Positions 63,567-64,000 of a stretch of 64,000 bases of DNA are shown here, piece by piece; positions within the stretch are counted from its first letter, which is position 1, and each line of letters begins with the position of its first letter. The DNA lies in the NCBI GenBank assembly GCA_030835125.1, contig JAUQWM010000046.1, positions 1 to 64,000 of the forward strand, given 5' to 3'. Position numbers and translations under genes: made by a program. The notes under the pieces are model-generated. The model was not told the origin of the DNA, searched no databases, and saw only the letters and a list, made by a program, of their open reading frames with translations. The DNA is from Gemmatimonadaceae bacterium. GTDB taxonomy: Bacteria > Gemmatimonadota > Gemmatimonadetes > Gemmatimonadales > Gemmatimonadaceae.

Positions 63567-64000
63567 ATGCTCAACCGGCTCCTGCGAACCGCTTCTCCCG
63601 CGCCGAAGCACCCCGCACCGGCGCCAGAAGCGATGTCGGAGGGGGACTTCCGGATCCAGGTCGGGATCGTCCTCGACGCCCTCGGGTCGATCCTCAACCT
63701 GTATGGCAAGCACGCGATTGCCACCGAGACCCATTCGGTGGAGGACGTCCGGAAGCTGATGCACCAGTGGATGCAGCACGCCACGATGGGCACGCCGCAG
63801 CCCGGCAACCTGGCGTCGCAGCCGGTCGGCGGGATCCTGGCCCGGGACTGGAAGGGACTCGTCAGGCAGTTCGGGACGCTGCGGCGCGAGGAGGCGGCGT
63901 GGGTCGAGCGCAGCAGCGGCGACCTGAAGGAAGGGATCTGGGCATTCATCGGGGCCCTCCACAAGGTCGTGGTGAGCGAGCAGGAGGAGAACCGCGTCGT
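63567..64000 (+). CDS. Open reading frame cut by the window end; possible N-terminal part of a signalling protein
   Basis: The frame starts at ATG 63567 (an in-frame GTG at 63558 is an alternative) and stays open for 144 codons to the last base. It has a short basic, proline-rich start (MLNRLLRTASPAPKHP) and then a helical region (MSEGDFRIQVGIVLDALGSI; YGKHAIATETHSVEDVRKLM; EGIWAFIGALHKVVVSEQEE). I recall similar helical regions preceding GGDEF domains, but this cannot be tested inside the window. A CGTCAGGC word (63860) lies in frame. The preceding spacer (63400-63566) holds no gene that I can see. Confidence 0.6.
   Translation, partial: MLNRLLRTASPAPKHPAPAPEAMSEGDFRIQVGIVLDALGSILNLYGKHAIATETHSVEDVRKLMHQWMQHATMGTPQPGNLASQPVGGILARDWKGLVRQFGTLRREEAAWVERSSGDLKEGIWAFIGALHKVVVSEQEENRV

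Larger units (their letters stand above)
358..63867. repeat. Dispersed octamer GCCTRACG / CGTYAGGC (about 64 copies in the window)
   Basis: First and last copies are at 358-365 and 63860-63867. My hand count gives 29 GCCTGACG, 17 CGTCAGGC, 5 GCCTAACG and 13 CGTTAGGC. The G form is usually followed by A (GCCTGACGA). Copies lie mostly inside genes, in either orientation, and in several reading frames. Examples: 1065, 4818, 6781, 11726, 18804, 22083, 28041, 32970, 44212, 46060, 47946, 54732, 59485, 61623. The largest gaps are about 34-38.5 kb and 19.5-25.2 kb. Confidence 0.85.

Noticed and set aside
1-64000. tRNA, rRNA, prophage or integrative element
   Set aside because: I saw no tRNA-like cloverleaf ends, no rRNA sequence, no integrase, terminase or capsid genes, and no obvious GC drop apart from small spacers.

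Overview
The window is high-GC DNA (about 70% by eye) from a diderm, soil-type bacterium. Several families point to Gemmatimonadota, with Acidobacteriota second: tandem Ser/Thr kinases with extracytoplasmic propellers, two DUF5916 proteins, a sortilin-like Asp-box protein, an ADOP-type orphan permease, secreted TonB_C proteins and a periplasmic c-heme protein. This assignment is an inference; the window has no rRNA or other phylogenetic marker. I see no phage genes, integrase, transposase ORF, CRISPR array or tRNA.

Layout. 0-1.6 kb: a PafBC-like pair of WYL regulators. 1.6-5.8 kb: a MazEF-type toxin-antitoxin pair with a leaderless promoter, next to a three-enzyme RecB-nuclease/DEDD-exonuclease/helicase fusion, closed by a 19-bp perfect hairpin. 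5.9-9.3 kb: a FAS1 protein divergent from a CarH-like MerR/B12 regulator, then a secreted serine hydrolase. 9.3-19.7 kb: a UbiB kinase, a periplasmic c-heme/propeller protein, three secreted hydrolases (MBL, M20, amidase) and a TauE-like permease. 19.9-24.3 kb: an ADOP permease, a diguanylate cyclase and RsmD. 24.3-35.6 kb: two Ser/Thr kinases (the second frameshifted) between two DUF5916 genes, three copies of a 21-bp palindrome, a nitroreductase and a deleted kinase remnant. 35.6-42.1 kb: a kinase-dCMP deaminase fusion, a 1043-aa Asp-box protein and a double TonB_C protein. 42.1-46.4 kb: ferredoxin-NADP reductase, cobalamin adenosyltransferase, AroB and a primary-type sigma factor. 46.5-52.1 kb: glycolate oxidase GlcDEF, a HAD protein and YgfZ. 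52.2-58.0 kb: a small lipoprotein and a MoxR/VWA pair split by GNAT, cytidylate-kinase-like and MFS genes. 58.0-64.0 kb: a SAM-II-type riboswitch with terminator and antiterminator in front of hom-thrC-thiS/moaD-moeZ, then a NiCoT transporter, a short MutY-like glycosylase and an unfinished ORF.

Two observations stand out. First, an octamer GCCTRACG (reverse complement CGTYAGGC) occurs about 64 times by my hand count, roughly once per kb and equally on both strands. It uses codons that are otherwise rare here (TTA Leu, CCT Pro, AGG Arg), so it looks like a DNA-level word comparable to DNA-uptake sequences or HIP1. Second, a SAM-II-type aptamer controls an operon joining homoserine dehydrogenase and a threonine-synthase-like PLP enzyme to a ubiquitin-like sulfur carrier and its E1/rhodanese. 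This suggests sulfur-carrier-dependent sulfur-amino-acid synthesis. Many spacers also carry short 7-nt tandem arrays; one replaces the ribosome-binding region of the sulfur-carrier gene.
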